Below, piece after piece: positions 34,115 to 44,232 of a DNA stretch of 64,000 nt (positions are counted from its first letter, which is position 1; every line of letters starts with the position of its first letter). The translations under genes were made by a program, and so were the position numbers. The stretch is from an uncultured Bacteroidota bacterium (GTDB lineage: Bacteria; Bacteroidota; Bacteroidia; Bacteroidales; UBA12077): assembly GCA_913055635.1 (NCBI GenBank), contig CAJXLK010000018.1, forward strand, positions 1 to 64,000. The letters run 5' to 3'. The notes beneath the pieces are model-generated. The model did no database searches. It was not told where the DNA came from and saw only the letters and a list, made by a program, of their open reading frames with translations.

Positions 34115-36496
34115 ATGTTCAGGAATTATTTTAAATCTGCCCTTCGCCATCTGAAAAAAAACCGTTTTTTTACCGCCATTAATATCACCGGCCTGGCCAT
34201 TGGTCTGGCCGCCTCCATATTGCTTTTCCTGTATATCCGTTTTGAACTCAGTTATGACAGGTTTCACCAGCATCATGAGCAGATTTACCGCGTCGTTTCG
34301 CATGTGCAAAGGCCTGAGGGCAAGTCTGTGCTGGTACCCCGAACCCTTCCGGCGGTATCAAAAACCATCAAACGCGATATACCTGAAGTCGTTCAGTCCT
34401 GCAGGATTTACCCGAAAGAAGTAACCCTGCGGGATAACGAGGATCACCTTTTTCCGGATGTCGAGTTTTTTTACACGGATTCATCCTTTTTTGATCTGTT
34501 CTCCTTTGAAGTTCATCGAGGAGACGGGCCGTCTGCTTTGAGAACCCCTGGCCAGGTCGTCATTACCCGCTCACTGGCAAAACAATATTTTGGCGACCAG
34601 GACCCACTGAACCGTGAAATTCTCAGGGAAGGCAAAAGTTATACTGTGGGGGCTGTACTGGAGGATATTCCCGCCAACAGCCATTTCGACTTTGACCTGC
34701 TTACCGGTTTTCATACCATGAAGCATCTGGAGTATTTTATGGAGCGCCAGGGGTGGAATATGTTCACCTATTTCCGGGTTAGGCCTGGAAGCGAGCGGTC
34801 AGTATGGGGTTCAAAGGTCAGTGAATCGGCCAATCAGGTCAGTGCAAGTGCCATGCAGGATATGGGAGGGGACGGGGCCTTTGATGTGGAAACCCGCTTG
34901 CAATCCCTCTCGCGGATCCATTTGCATTCTGACTATAATTTTGACATTGATCCCCAGGGGGACGTCCAGCGCATCTATATTTTTTCCTTTCTGGCTGCTT
35001 TTATACTGATGATCGCCCTGGTGAATTTTGTCAATCTGGTAACTGCCCATGGTGAATACAGGGCGCGTGAAGTGGGTATGCGCAAGGTGCTGGGAGCCCG
35101 CCGCAGGTCACTGATCAAACAGCATCTGCTGGAGTCTTTTGTGATGGTTTTCTTTGCCACGCTCATCTCCCTGGTCCTGGCCGAAGGCCTTGCTTCTCCC
35201 CTGGGCAAACTCCTGGGCAGTGAACTGGCGATTGACTGGCTGAATCCCTGGCTGATTTTTGGTTTGATCGGCTTTGTCCTATTGGTAGGACTAATTGCTG
35301 GTTCCTATCCAGCTTTCTATTTATCCCGTTTCAACCCGATAAAAATATTCAGCCAAACAGCCAGTCAGGGTTCCCGCAAACGGACCCTTCAGGTTGGGCT
35401 GGTGGTGGTTCAGTTCGGCATTGCCATATTCCTGATCACCTCGCTGATCATCCTCCGGAGTCAACTCAATTACCTCAGCGACAAAGATCTGGGTGTAAGC
35501 AAAAACCACGTTTTGGTAGTAAAAGAAATCACCGCACCCATCCGTCAAAGTTATTCAGCCATCCGGGAGGAGCTGATCAAACACCCCTCCATACAATCTG
35601 TAACTGCCTCGTTTAGTGTTCCCGGTATGAACCGTCCATTACAGACGGCCCGCAAAACACAGGATTCCCCCGATGAATCCATTGTTATCCAGGAAAACCG
35701 GGTTCAGGATCATTACCTGGAGACCTACGGCATTGAGCTGGTTAAGGGAAGAGGTTTCAATCCAAAGATGGCCACCGACAAGACCAGCTTCATCCTCAAT
35801 CAGCAGGCAGTGGACAAGCTTGGCCTGAGCCGGCCCATCGGAAAAGAGATCGTGGTGTTTAAGCAGAAAGGCCAGATCATTGGGGTGATCAATGATTTTC
35901 ACTTCCGTTCTTTCCACCACCAGATAGATCCCCTGGTGCTGACCCATTACAGCAGTTATTTTAACCATCTCTCCATCCAGACTCATATGCAGGATTTTCC
36001 GGCCACACTTCAACATGTGCGCCAGACCCTTCAGGAGTTCGATTCTGGCTATTATTTCAAATATACTTTTCTGGATGAAATTTTTGCCCAACTGCATCAG
36101 CAGGACAAACAGACCAACCAACTGATTATGTATGGTTCCCTGTTGGCGATTTTTTTGGCCCTTTTGGGATTGTTTGCCCTGAGCTCTTTGACGGTGGTTA
36201 AGCGAAGCCGTGAGATCGCTGTTCGCAAAGCAATGGGAGCCACCTATCAAAGAGTGGTGCGCCTGTTGCTCAGCGATATCCTTAGATGGGTGGTTTGGGT
36301 CAATATACTGGCCTGGCCGGCAGCGTACTTTTTTATGAATGACTGGCTGCAGAATTTTGCCTATCGCATCGACCCCCAACTCTGGATGTTTTTGGGGGGT
36401 GGTGCGATTGCCCTGCTTATTGCCGGTTTAACCATTTCTGTTCAAACCCTGCGCGCCGCCGCAGTGAACCCGGCCGAAAGATTGCGCGACGAGTAA
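34115..36496 (+). CDS. double FtsX/MacB-type ABC permease (tandem copy 2)
   Basis: The 793-aa protein is the paralogue of the preceding permease: same length, same domain order, with long identical stretches such as NITGLAIGLAA versus NVTGLAIGLAA and SREIAVRKAMGA versus SREIAIRKAMGA. Eight helices and two periplasmic domains are expected. ATG 34115 (MFRNYFKSALRHLKK) aligns with the start of copy 1; the frame is open upstream only via a TTG. The C-terminus is NPAERLRDE. The next permease follows after 19 nt, so copies 2 and 3 are probably co-transcribed from the sigma-54-like site. The pair looks like a recent duplication. Confidence 0.88.
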   Translation: MFRNYFKSALRHLKKNRFFTAINITGLAIGLAASILLFLYIRFELSYDRFHQHHEQIYRVVSHVQRPEGKSVLVPRTLPAVSKTIKRDIPEVVQSCRIYPKEVTLRDNEDHLFPDVEFFYTDSSFFDLFSFEVHRGDGPSALRTPGQVVITRSLAKQYFGDQDPLNREILREGKSYTVGAVLEDIPANSHFDFDLLTGFHTMKHLEYFMERQGWNMFTYFRVRPGSERSVWGSKVSESANQVSASAMQDMGGDGAFDVETRLQSLSRIHLHSDYNFDIDPQGDVQRIYIFSFLAAFILMIALVNFVNLVTAHGEYRAREVGMRKVLGARRRSLIKQHLLESFVMVFFATLISLVLAEGLASPLGKLLGSELAIDWLNPWLIFGLIGFVLLVGLIAGSYPAFYLSRFNPIKIFSQTASQGSRKRTLQVGLVVVQFGIAIFLITSLIILRSQLNYLSDKDLGVSKNHVLVVKEITAPIRQSYSAIREELIKHPSIQSVTASFSVPGMNRPLQTARKTQDSPDESIVIQENRVQDHYLETYGIELVKGRGFNPKMATDKTSFILNQQAVDKLGLSRPIGKEIVVFKQKGQIIGVINDFHFRSFHHQIDPLVLTHYSSYFNHLSIQTHMQDFPATLQHVRQTLQEFDSGYYFKYTFLDEIFAQLHQQDKQTNQLIMYGSLLAIFLALLGLFALSSLTVVKRSREIAVRKAMGATYQRVVRLLLSDILRWVVWVNILAWPAAYFFMNDWLQNFAYRIDPQLWMFLGGGAIALLIAGLTISVQTLRAAAVNPAERLRDE

Positions 36497-36515
36497 ACTC
36501 AAAATACATCTTGCC

Positions 36516-38879
36516 ATGTTTTTAAATTATTTAAAGATCGCTTTCCGGAACATTTATAAACATCCCAGACACTCGCTGTTCAATATCCTTGGATTATCCA
36601 TAGGTATGGCAGCAGCGGTGATCATTCTTTCGTTTATCCTCCATGAATTGAGTTATGACAATTTTCACCAAAACAAGGAGCGCATTTATCGTGTGATTGC
36701 CAATGCAAAGATTTCAGAGGGAAAGAACCTGAGTGCCCCGATGGCCCATGGTTTTGCAAAAAAATGGACGGAAGACGAATTTCCTTCGATTGCCTCGATC
36801 ATCCGCATTGATTTGGAGAATCCCGTTTTTATTCATAACGACAAAAGGTACCGGGGCAATCAGGGGTATTACACCGATTCTTCCTTTTTGAAGGCCTTTA
36901 CTTTTGAGGCCAAATATGGCGATGTGAGCCGGGCCTTATATGCCCCCGACCGGATTGTGCTGGTCGAGGACATGGCCAGGCGGATTTTTGGTTCAGCCAA
37001 CCCGGTAGGCGAAGTTCTTGAGATGGGGGATAAAGAGCTTACCGTGGCCGGTGTGCTTAAGGAGATTCCCCCCAACAGCCACATGGATTTTGATTTTCTC
37101 CTTCCCATGATTGCTAAGGATAATCCTACCCTGGAATTTCGTCGGCGGGGGGTGAGCCTTTTCACCTATGTCGTTTTCAAGGAACCTGTGGATAAGGCCA
37201 CTCAGCAGGAAGTGAGTTCTTTCATTGAACAAAAGACAAATGAAGCCTTTGAATCCCTGGGATTAACGGTGAACCATCATTTGCAGCCCCTGGAGCAGGC
37301 CCATCTGAATTCCTCGGGCTTTCAGTTCAACCTTTCCCCTCCGGGCAATATGAGCAACCTTTATACCCTGGGAGCCCTGGCTTTATTGATTATTGTGATT
37401 GCCGTGATCAACTATGTCAACATGGAAACAGCCCGTTCCGAGAACCGGGCCCGGGAGATTGGCATGCGGAAAGTCAGCGGAGCTGGTCGGCAGGCCCTGA
37501 TCCGTCAGTTTCTGGGCGAATCGTTGATGCTCTCTTTTATTGCCATGCTGGTGGCCCTGCTGCTGGTAGAGGTGTTCATTCCCGATATTCAAAGTTTATT
37601 GCAAAGAGAATTCCACCAGTTCATCTATGATCCGGCCCGAATCGCCATGTATGTTCTGATCACCATTTTTATCGGCTTGATGGCCGGGGCTTATCCGGCG
37701 ATTTACCTGGCCCGCTTCAGCCCCGTCAGAATCCTTAAAGGTTCCCCCGCTTCCGGGCGTACCAAAAATGGCCTGCGCCAGGTCCTGGTGGTGGTGCAGT
37801 TCTCCATCGCTACCTTTTTGATCATCAGCCTGCTTTTTATAAGCCGCCAGATCCATTATATGAAAAATAAAGACCTGGGCTTCGATCAAAAACAGGTCAT
37901 GGTGCTCAGGGATCTGACCGACCCGATCCAGGACAGTTATGAAGTGGTTCGCCAGGATTTGTTGAACATACCGGGTATTGACCAGGTTACTACTGCCCAG
38001 TATTATCCCGGAAACATCGGTTCCCATCAGCAACTGAGAAGGGACCAAAAATCCGAAGGTGGGGTTTTGATCAAACACAACCGGATTGATCCCAATTATA
38101 AGAAAACCCTGGGCATTGAGATGAAAGAGGGAAGATACTTCAAAGCGGATGTGGCTTCCGACAGCAACAAATATGTGGTCAATCAAAAGACCCTGGATTA
38201 TCTCGGGATGAAGGATCCCATCGGTAAAGAGGTGGTGTTAAACAGTGAGAAAGGTCGAATTATAGGAATTATGGAGGATTACCACACGGAAGGGTTGCAG
38301 AATGAAATCATGCCCATGATTCATACCCTTGAAGATGAATACCGCGATTACATCATGGTGAAAATGGATCCCCAAACCATAACGGCCACGATGGAGCGGA
38401 TCAAGGCCCAACTGAGTTCCTATGATCCGACCTATCACATGGATTACACCTTCCTGGACCAGTTCTTTAATCAAAAATACAAGCAAGAGGAGCGCATCCA
38501 TCAACTCAGTATGGCCGGCTCAGTATTGGCCATCTTTATTGCCATATTGGGCTTGTATGCGCTGGCTTCTTTTGTGGTCATCAAACGGACCAAGGAAATC
38601 GGTATCCGCAAGGCCATGGGTGCAACCGGCAGAAATGTGGCCCTGCTCATCAATATCAGCATCAACAAATGGGTCCTGCTGGCCAATATCCTGGCCTGGC
38701 CCCTGGCTTTCTATTTCATCAGGAAATGGCTGGAAAATTTTGCTTACCACATCAACCTGCAGGTGGATTTTTTCCTGTTGGGAGGTCTGTTGGCCCTGTT
38801 GATCGGGATCTTCACGGTCAGTTACCATACCATGCTCGCTGCCCGGACCAACCCGGCCGAGACACTGAAAGAAGAGTGA
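36516..38879 (+). CDS. double FtsX/MacB-type ABC permease (tandem copy 3)
   Basis: The 787-aa protein has the same two-half plan: TM1 in LFNILGLSIGMAAAVIILSF, periplasmic domain, coupling motif REIGMRKVSGAG, then the second half with KEIGIRKAMGATG and terminal NPAETLKEE. It is clearly less alike to copies 1 and 2 than they are to each other. The 19-nt gap to copy 2 leaves no room for a promoter, so it should be read from upstream. Its periplasmic domains differ most, which suggests a different partner or substrate. Palindrome array 4 follows its stop after 8 nt. Confidence 0.87.
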   Translation: MFLNYLKIAFRNIYKHPRHSLFNILGLSIGMAAAVIILSFILHELSYDNFHQNKERIYRVIANAKISEGKNLSAPMAHGFAKKWTEDEFPSIASIIRIDLENPVFIHNDKRYRGNQGYYTDSSFLKAFTFEAKYGDVSRALYAPDRIVLVEDMARRIFGSANPVGEVLEMGDKELTVAGVLKEIPPNSHMDFDFLLPMIAKDNPTLEFRRRGVSLFTYVVFKEPVDKATQQEVSSFIEQKTNEAFESLGLTVNHHLQPLEQAHLNSSGFQFNLSPPGNMSNLYTLGALALLIIVIAVINYVNMETARSENRAREIGMRKVSGAGRQALIRQFLGESLMLSFIAMLVALLLVEVFIPDIQSLLQREFHQFIYDPARIAMYVLITIFIGLMAGAYPAIYLARFSPVRILKGSPASGRTKNGLRQVLVVVQFSIATFLIISLLFISRQIHYMKNKDLGFDQKQVMVLRDLTDPIQDSYEVVRQDLLNIPGIDQVTTAQYYPGNIGSHQQLRRDQKSEGGVLIKHNRIDPNYKKTLGIEMKEGRYFKADVASDSNKYVVNQKTLDYLGMKDPIGKEVVLNSEKGRIIGIMEDYHTEGLQNEIMPMIHTLEDEYRDYIMVKMDPQTITATMERIKAQLSSYDPTYHMDYTFLDQFFNQKYKQEERIHQLSMAGSVLAIFIAILGLYALASFVVIKRTKEIGIRKAMGATGRNVALLINISINKWVLLANILAWPLAFYFIRKWLENFAYHINLQVDFFLLGGLLALLIGIFTVSYHTMLAARTNPAETLKEE

Positions 38880-38887
38880 CCGGGTTA

Positions 38888-39003
38888 CCCCCCGCTAAGC
38901 GGGGGGAACCAACGCGGGGAAAAATCCCCCCGCTTAAAACCACCCCGCTTAGCGGGGGGTAACCAATGATAGACCCCGCTAAGCGGGGTAAGTTCAAGCG
39001 GGA
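38888..39003. repeat. palindrome array 4 (three full, several half copies)
   Basis: Full cores lie at 38890-38904 (TAA centre, extended to six C and six G), 38943-38957 (TTA) and 38974-38988 (TAA). Half copies are seen at 38914, 38926-38936 and 38995. The array starts 8 nt behind the stop of permease copy 3. Confidence 0.93.
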
Positions 39004-39038
39004 TAAGTTCCATTTGATCAATAAACCAATATAATTAG

Positions 39039-39095
39039 ATGAACTCCACATGCAGGAACCGGTATAACGCTATGCATAAAGCATGGGGGTTCCAT
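39039..39095 (+). repeat. 57-nt inverted-repeat element, copy b
   Basis: It starts ATGAACTCCACATGC and ends GCATGGGGGTTCCAT. This is the most diverged copy in the middle, but the ends still pair. The frame from its ATG stays open for 40 codons. It lies about 80 nt before permease copy 4. Confidence 0.65.
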
Positions 39096-39172
39096 GGCAG
39101 AGGTTACCGAGACCAACGAATTATTTGCTATTATTTTACTGAAATACAAGCTGTTAATTAAGCCATATCCGT

Positions 39173-41545
39173 ATGAAGCATTTATTAAAAGTTGCCTTGC
39201 GCAACATACGCCGCGAAAAGCTGCATTCGTTCATCAATATATTTGGCCTGGCAGTGGGTTTGGCCGCAACGTTCTTAATCTTCAGCTATGTCAGTCATGA
39301 GTTGAGTTACGATCGTTTTCACCGCAATGCCGATCACATGTACCGGTTTGTGGAGACCCTTTCACGGCCGGGGGGATCAGCCAGTACCTATCCGATCAAC
39401 ATCAACAGCGTGGGGCCAAAGGTCAAGGAGAAGTTTCCGCAGGTTACCAATTATGTACGCCTGAAGCCCAGGGGTGAGACCTTTATTGATTTCCGCCAGG
39501 ATCGTTTTAGCGGCTTGTCGCTTGTATATGCAGACAGCACTTTTTTTTCCATGTTTGATTTTCCCCTGATGGCCGGCAATCCACAACAGGCCCTGGCCGA
39601 TCCCCAAGGCGTGGTGATCAGTTCATCCCTGGCGGATAAGATATTTGACCAGGATGAAGCAATGGGCCGGATGATCCGGGTAAAACAGGATACTTTCCGG
39701 ATTACAGGCATCATGGAAGATTTTCCACCCACCTCTCATTTGCAGGCTGATATCCTTTTACCCCTTCACGGGATGCCCTATTTCAATGAGATGGGCTCAC
39801 TCGAATATGCCACCTACCTTTCCCTGGATCCCCAGGGCGATGGCCCTGAGGTGCGCCAGCGGATTGAGGCTTTATCCGACCGCCTGATCAGCAAAAGGTT
39901 TGGTGATTCGGGCTACAAGGTGGAAAGCCGGCTTCAGGCTTTAACCGATATCCATCTGCGCTCAGGCCATCTCCAGCATGATTACGGTACCAATGGCGAC
40001 ATCCAGAAAGTCTACATGTACCTGTTCCTGGCCCTGGTTATTCTGGTGGTGGCCGTGATCAATTATCTGAACCTTTTTACGGCAAGGGCAGAAAACCGCA
40101 GCAAAGAGGTGGGCCTGCGCAAAGTGGTCGGGGCCTCCCGGGCAGAATTGATCAAACAATTCCTGGGCGAATCCTTGCTAACCACCTTCTTTGCCCTGGT
40201 CGTCGCTTTGGGGTTGGTGGAGTTGCTTATGAATGACTTCGGAAACATGTTGGGACGAAACCTCTCTGCGAGTTATTTCAGTAACCCCCTGCATCTGTTG
40301 GCGGTCATTGGAATCACCGGGGTTGTTGGTCTGCTGGCAGGGTATTATCCTTCCTTTTACCTTTCCAGGTTGAATGTGATCACGATCTTTCGCGGCGGCG
40401 AGGACACTGTTAAGCGAAAAAGCCTGTTCACTGTTACCCTGGTGGTGGTGCAGTTTGCCATTGCCATCTTTTTGATATCAGCGGTCATTGTCTTCAACCG
40501 GCAGGTGAACTATATGAAAAGCAAGGAGTTGGGCTTTGATGACCAGCAGGTGCTGGTGGTGCGCGGTTTATCTGAGCCCCTGAAAAACAGTTTTCCTGCG
40601 ATCCGCGATCAGCTGCTGGCCAATCCCCGCATCCATACGGTTACTTCTTCGCAGAGTGTTCCGGGCATTCGCAGCAGAAGCGGCCAGTCGGTTCAACCTG
40701 TGGGCAGCCCGCGCTCCTCGGCCATTGCCATCAAAGAAAACCGGGTAAACTTTGACTATGTGGAAACGATGGGGGTCAAGTTAAAAAAAGGACGATCTTT
40801 TTCCCGCGAATACGGCGATGAGGCCAATAAGTTCATCATCAATGAAACAGCCAGCCGAATGCTGGGCCTTCAGGATCCGGTAGGCAAACGCCTGAGCTTT
40901 GGTTTTATGGAAGGAACCGTCATTGGCCTGGTCGAGGATTATCACTTCCTCTCACTTAAATACCAGGTGGATCCACTGATCCTGACCCATTATGAATCGC
41001 CGCGCAATAAGGCTTTTTATTCGATGAAAATTGAAACAGGGAACATCCCCGAAACCCTCGACTATGTGGAAAATGCCCTTCAGCAGGTTGACCCCAACTA
41101 TACCATGAACCATTTCTTTGTCGATCAGCAGTTTGATCGCTTATACCGCTCGGAGGAGCGCAGTACCAGACTGGTGGGGTTTGCCACTGTCCTGGCCCTG
41201 ATCATCGCTTTTCTGGGCTTGTTTGCCCTGACCTCTTTTTCCATCGTTAAACGTACACGGGAGATCGGCATACGAAAGGCGATGGGCGCCAGTCAGGGCA
41301 GTATCCTGCAACTCTTTAACCTGGGTATGCTCAAATGGATCGGTGTGGCTTGCCTGCTTGCTTCTCCTCTGATCTGGTATTTTATGGATCAGTGGCTCCA
41401 AAATTTTACCTACCGCATTCAGATGCAACCCTGGATGCTGTTGGTCTCAGCCCTGTCAGCAGCCGGTGTGGCCACCCTAACGACCAGTACCCTGACTTGG
41501 CGGGCTGCCAATATCAATCCGGCCGATACCCTGAAAGAGGAGTGA
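39173..41545 (+). CDS. double FtsX/MacB-type ABC permease (tandem copy 4)
   Basis: The 790-aa protein has TM1 in FGLAVGLAATFLIFSYVSH, a coupling motif SKEVGLRKVVGAS in half 1, REIGIRKAMGAS in half 2, and the end NPADTLKEE. All helices and both periplasmic domains are present. The leader just before ATG 39173 reads TTAATTAAGCCATATCCGT, nearly the same as in front of the half-size permease at 50521, so the two probably share control. It is preceded by palindrome array 4 and one inverted-repeat element. No ATPase is adjacent. Confidence 0.87.
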   Translation: MKHLLKVALRNIRREKLHSFINIFGLAVGLAATFLIFSYVSHELSYDRFHRNADHMYRFVETLSRPGGSASTYPININSVGPKVKEKFPQVTNYVRLKPRGETFIDFRQDRFSGLSLVYADSTFFSMFDFPLMAGNPQQALADPQGVVISSSLADKIFDQDEAMGRMIRVKQDTFRITGIMEDFPPTSHLQADILLPLHGMPYFNEMGSLEYATYLSLDPQGDGPEVRQRIEALSDRLISKRFGDSGYKVESRLQALTDIHLRSGHLQHDYGTNGDIQKVYMYLFLALVILVVAVINYLNLFTARAENRSKEVGLRKVVGASRAELIKQFLGESLLTTFFALVVALGLVELLMNDFGNMLGRNLSASYFSNPLHLLAVIGITGVVGLLAGYYPSFYLSRLNVITIFRGGEDTVKRKSLFTVTLVVVQFAIAIFLISAVIVFNRQVNYMKSKELGFDDQQVLVVRGLSEPLKNSFPAIRDQLLANPRIHTVTSSQSVPGIRSRSGQSVQPVGSPRSSAIAIKENRVNFDYVETMGVKLKKGRSFSREYGDEANKFIINETASRMLGLQDPVGKRLSFGFMEGTVIGLVEDYHFLSLKYQVDPLILTHYESPRNKAFYSMKIETGNIPETLDYVENALQQVDPNYTMNHFFVDQQFDRLYRSEERSTRLVGFATVLALIIAFLGLFALTSFSIVKRTREIGIRKAMGASQGSILQLFNLGMLKWIGVACLLASPLIWYFMDQWLQNFTYRIQMQPWMLLVSALSAAGVATLTTSTLTWRAANINPADTLKEE

Positions 41546-41737
41546 TTTACTAAGTCTGCTCTAAACGTTTAAATGATTTCACCCTGGACAAAAACTTGTA
41601 AACCTGATGGGTATTACCCCAAGACATCAAACATGAACCATATTACTTGGAACACCATTGGTGGGATACCTGGAAAGGGTGAACCTGAGCTATTATGAAC
41701 CGGAAACCTGGTTAGAGGAAAAGAAAAAGATTTTTGC

Positions 41738-44104
41738 ATGATCAAACACTATCTGAAATCGGCTTTTAGAAATCTCACCCGGCATAAGGGCTTTTCCTTG
41801 ATCAACATTCCGGGGATGGCCATTGCGCTGGCCTCAGTGATGCTGTTGCTTTTATTCATTGATCATGAGTTAAATTATGACCGGTTTTTTCAAAATTCTG
41901 ATCGGATATGCCGGGTGATCACTGATTATAAGACCAAAGGCAAACCAATGAGCATGCCCAAATCCATCTATCAGATTGATCAACAGATCACGGAACGGGT
42001 GCCGGAGGTGGAAGTTTCCGGGGTGGTTTATCGCAGTTATTATCGCTATGTGACCCGACAAAAGAAGCAGTATGGCAAATACATCCAGAGTTATGCAGAT
42101 GCTGACTTTTTCAGGGTTTTTTCCTATGAGGTGATCAGCGGCGATCCGGGCAGGCTGGAAGAGCCCCATACGGTGGTTCTGACCCGGCAAACGGCTGGCG
42201 AAATTTTCTCTCATCAGCAGCCGCTTGGGCAAACCCTGCAAATCAAAGGACAGGATTTTACGGTAGTGGCAGTCGTTGAGGATCCTCCCGCTCAAACCCA
42301 CCTTCAGTTCGAGGTCCTGCTCAGTATCCATACCCTGGGCTCCAAATTGCTGCTTTCCCGCGGTCATGACTTCAATACCTATTTTTTGCTGAATCAGCCC
42401 TGGAGCCAAACACTGGGCGAGAAAATAACGAGGGTCACCGAAAACATCGATCGTGAGCGTTATGGGCAATCTTCCCGGGATTTTCACCACTTCCTTCAGC
42501 CTTTGAAAAGGATCCATCTCCATTCTGACTTTAATTCGGACCTGGCCGTCACTACCGATATTGAATATATTTACATCTATTCAGCCATCGCTTTTTTTAT
42601 TTTGCTGATTGCCCTGTTCAACTTCATCAATTTGTCGGTCGCACGGAGTGAAACGCGCACCCGGGAAGTGGGTGTGCGTAAGGTGCATGGGGCCAGTCCG
42701 GCTGACCTGCGGAAACAGTTCACCGGTGAATCCCTTCTTTTCACATGGATGGCCTTCCTATTGTCCCTTTTGTTAGTGGAATTGTTTGTGAACGATTTTT
42801 CCCGCCTGGTAAGCAGCAACCTGCACCTGTCTTTTGGCCAGAACTACTGGTGGATAGGGGCCACTTTTTTTCTTGCCTGCCTGGTGGGTATCGTGGCCGG
42901 GGCTTATCCGGCTTTTTATCTCTCCCGTAAGCCGAGTATGCTCGTGTTGAAGGGCCATCAATACCGGGGCAAACAAAAGATCGGCCTCCAGAAGATATTG
43001 GTTGGCTTGCAGTTTTTTATTGCCATTGCCCTCATTGCTGCTCTTGTTGGGATATGGAACCAGATCCATTTCATTGAAAAGAAGGATCTGGGTTTCCGCC
43101 AGGAAAACATTTTAAGGGTAGGGGCTTTGACTGGCAACATTCAGGCTAAGTATGGCTCCATCCGACAGGAATTGCTTAAATCTCCGCATGTGGAGGATGT
43201 TACAGGGTCTCTTGCCGTGCCGGGCACCAAAGGCAGTGGCACCCATTTATCTTTGGCCGTCAGTCCGAAAGAAACCGTCCAGGTGCGGGCCAACCTGGTT
43301 CGACCCGGATTTACAGACCTGTATGATATATCCATTGTCGAGGGCAGAAGCTTTTCACACCTGCATGAAACCGATCAGGAGGGTTTCCTGATTAACCAAA
43401 AAACCGCCGATCTTTTGGGGGTCACAGATCCCGTGGGTAAAGAGGTCTCTATCTGGGGCAAATCCGGCCCCATACTGGGGGTATTTGCCGACTACCATAA
43501 CCGGTCCCTTCACCGGCCAATGGATCCCATGGTACTGGGCCACCTGGGCAAACAGAACGGACTGATATATAACCTCTCCATAAGGCTCTCACCCACCGGT
43601 AAGACCCCTGCCATTAAATACATAGAAAAACACCTTAAAACCTATGATCCGGCTTATACCTTTCAATATGAATTCCTACGCGATTATCTTCAAAGGCGCT
43701 ATTACCGAAGGGAACAGAAATATGGTCGTCTGATGGTGGCAGGAACCCTGCTGGCTCTGATCCTCTCTGTGATGGGGCTTTTTTCATTAACCGCCTTTCA
43801 TATTAACCGCAAAATAAAGGAAATTGGAATACGTAAAGCCATGGGTGCTTCATCAAACCAGATCATATGGATGTTTAGCCGTCGGTATGTAATCTGGGTG
43901 GGCATGGCAGCTGTTTTGGCCCTGCCCTTATCCCTGCTGTTTATCCGCAACTGGTACAGCAATTTCTTTTATCACAGCCCAATCCATTGGTGGTTCTTTG
44001 GTTTGGCCTTTTTAACAACCCTGCTGGTGGCCCTGGTTACTGTCTGGGGCAGGGCATCCCTTGCTGCCCATGCCAACCCGGCTGAAACGCTTCGGGATGA
44101 ATGA
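41738..44104 (+). CDS. double FtsX/MacB-type ABC permease (tandem copy 5)
   Basis: The 788-aa protein is the last and among the most diverged of the tandem set. TM1 lies in INIPGMAIALASVMLLLLFI; coupling motifs are REVGVRKVHGAS and KEIGIRKAMGAS; the end is NPAETLRDE. The 192-nt gap before it has no palindrome array and no inverted-repeat element, and no promoter of either type could be recognised. The periplasmic parts are strongly basic in places (RYVTRQKKQYGKY). Same class and same open question about the ATPase as the others. Confidence 0.86.
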   Translation: MIKHYLKSAFRNLTRHKGFSLINIPGMAIALASVMLLLLFIDHELNYDRFFQNSDRICRVITDYKTKGKPMSMPKSIYQIDQQITERVPEVEVSGVVYRSYYRYVTRQKKQYGKYIQSYADADFFRVFSYEVISGDPGRLEEPHTVVLTRQTAGEIFSHQQPLGQTLQIKGQDFTVVAVVEDPPAQTHLQFEVLLSIHTLGSKLLLSRGHDFNTYFLLNQPWSQTLGEKITRVTENIDRERYGQSSRDFHHFLQPLKRIHLHSDFNSDLAVTTDIEYIYIYSAIAFFILLIALFNFINLSVARSETRTREVGVRKVHGASPADLRKQFTGESLLFTWMAFLLSLLLVELFVNDFSRLVSSNLHLSFGQNYWWIGATFFLACLVGIVAGAYPAFYLSRKPSMLVLKGHQYRGKQKIGLQKILVGLQFFIAIALIAALVGIWNQIHFIEKKDLGFRQENILRVGALTGNIQAKYGSIRQELLKSPHVEDVTGSLAVPGTKGSGTHLSLAVSPKETVQVRANLVRPGFTDLYDISIVEGRSFSHLHETDQEGFLINQKTADLLGVTDPVGKEVSIWGKSGPILGVFADYHNRSLHRPMDPMVLGHLGKQNGLIYNLSIRLSPTGKTPAIKYIEKHLKTYDPAYTFQYEFLRDYLQRRYYRREQKYGRLMVAGTLLALILSVMGLFSLTAFHINRKIKEIGIRKAMGASSNQIIWMFSRRYVIWVGMAAVLALPLSLLFIRNWYSNFFYHSPIHWWFFGLAFLTTLLVALVTVWGRASLAAHANPAETLRDE

Positions 44105-44232
44105 TTGATTTTGGTTATAGGTTTGCAGCTATAAGCCCGGAGGATGAATATTTGGGAAGTGTTCGTTTTTGAACATTCCTGTTGCATTTTGTCACACAAC
44201 AGCCTGCAATGGATGGACGAATTTATAGATAA

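Noticed and set aside
31380-36496. Permease copies 1 and 2 as parts of a composite transposon
   Set aside because: No transposase or flanking target duplication is visible; similarity ends with the genes and the flanking repeats are of different families.
38669-39051. Small frames reading through palindrome array 4 with peptides such as PPLSGV
   Set aside because: The repeated peptide comes from the palindrome itself; the frames overlap the permease end and differ in every array.
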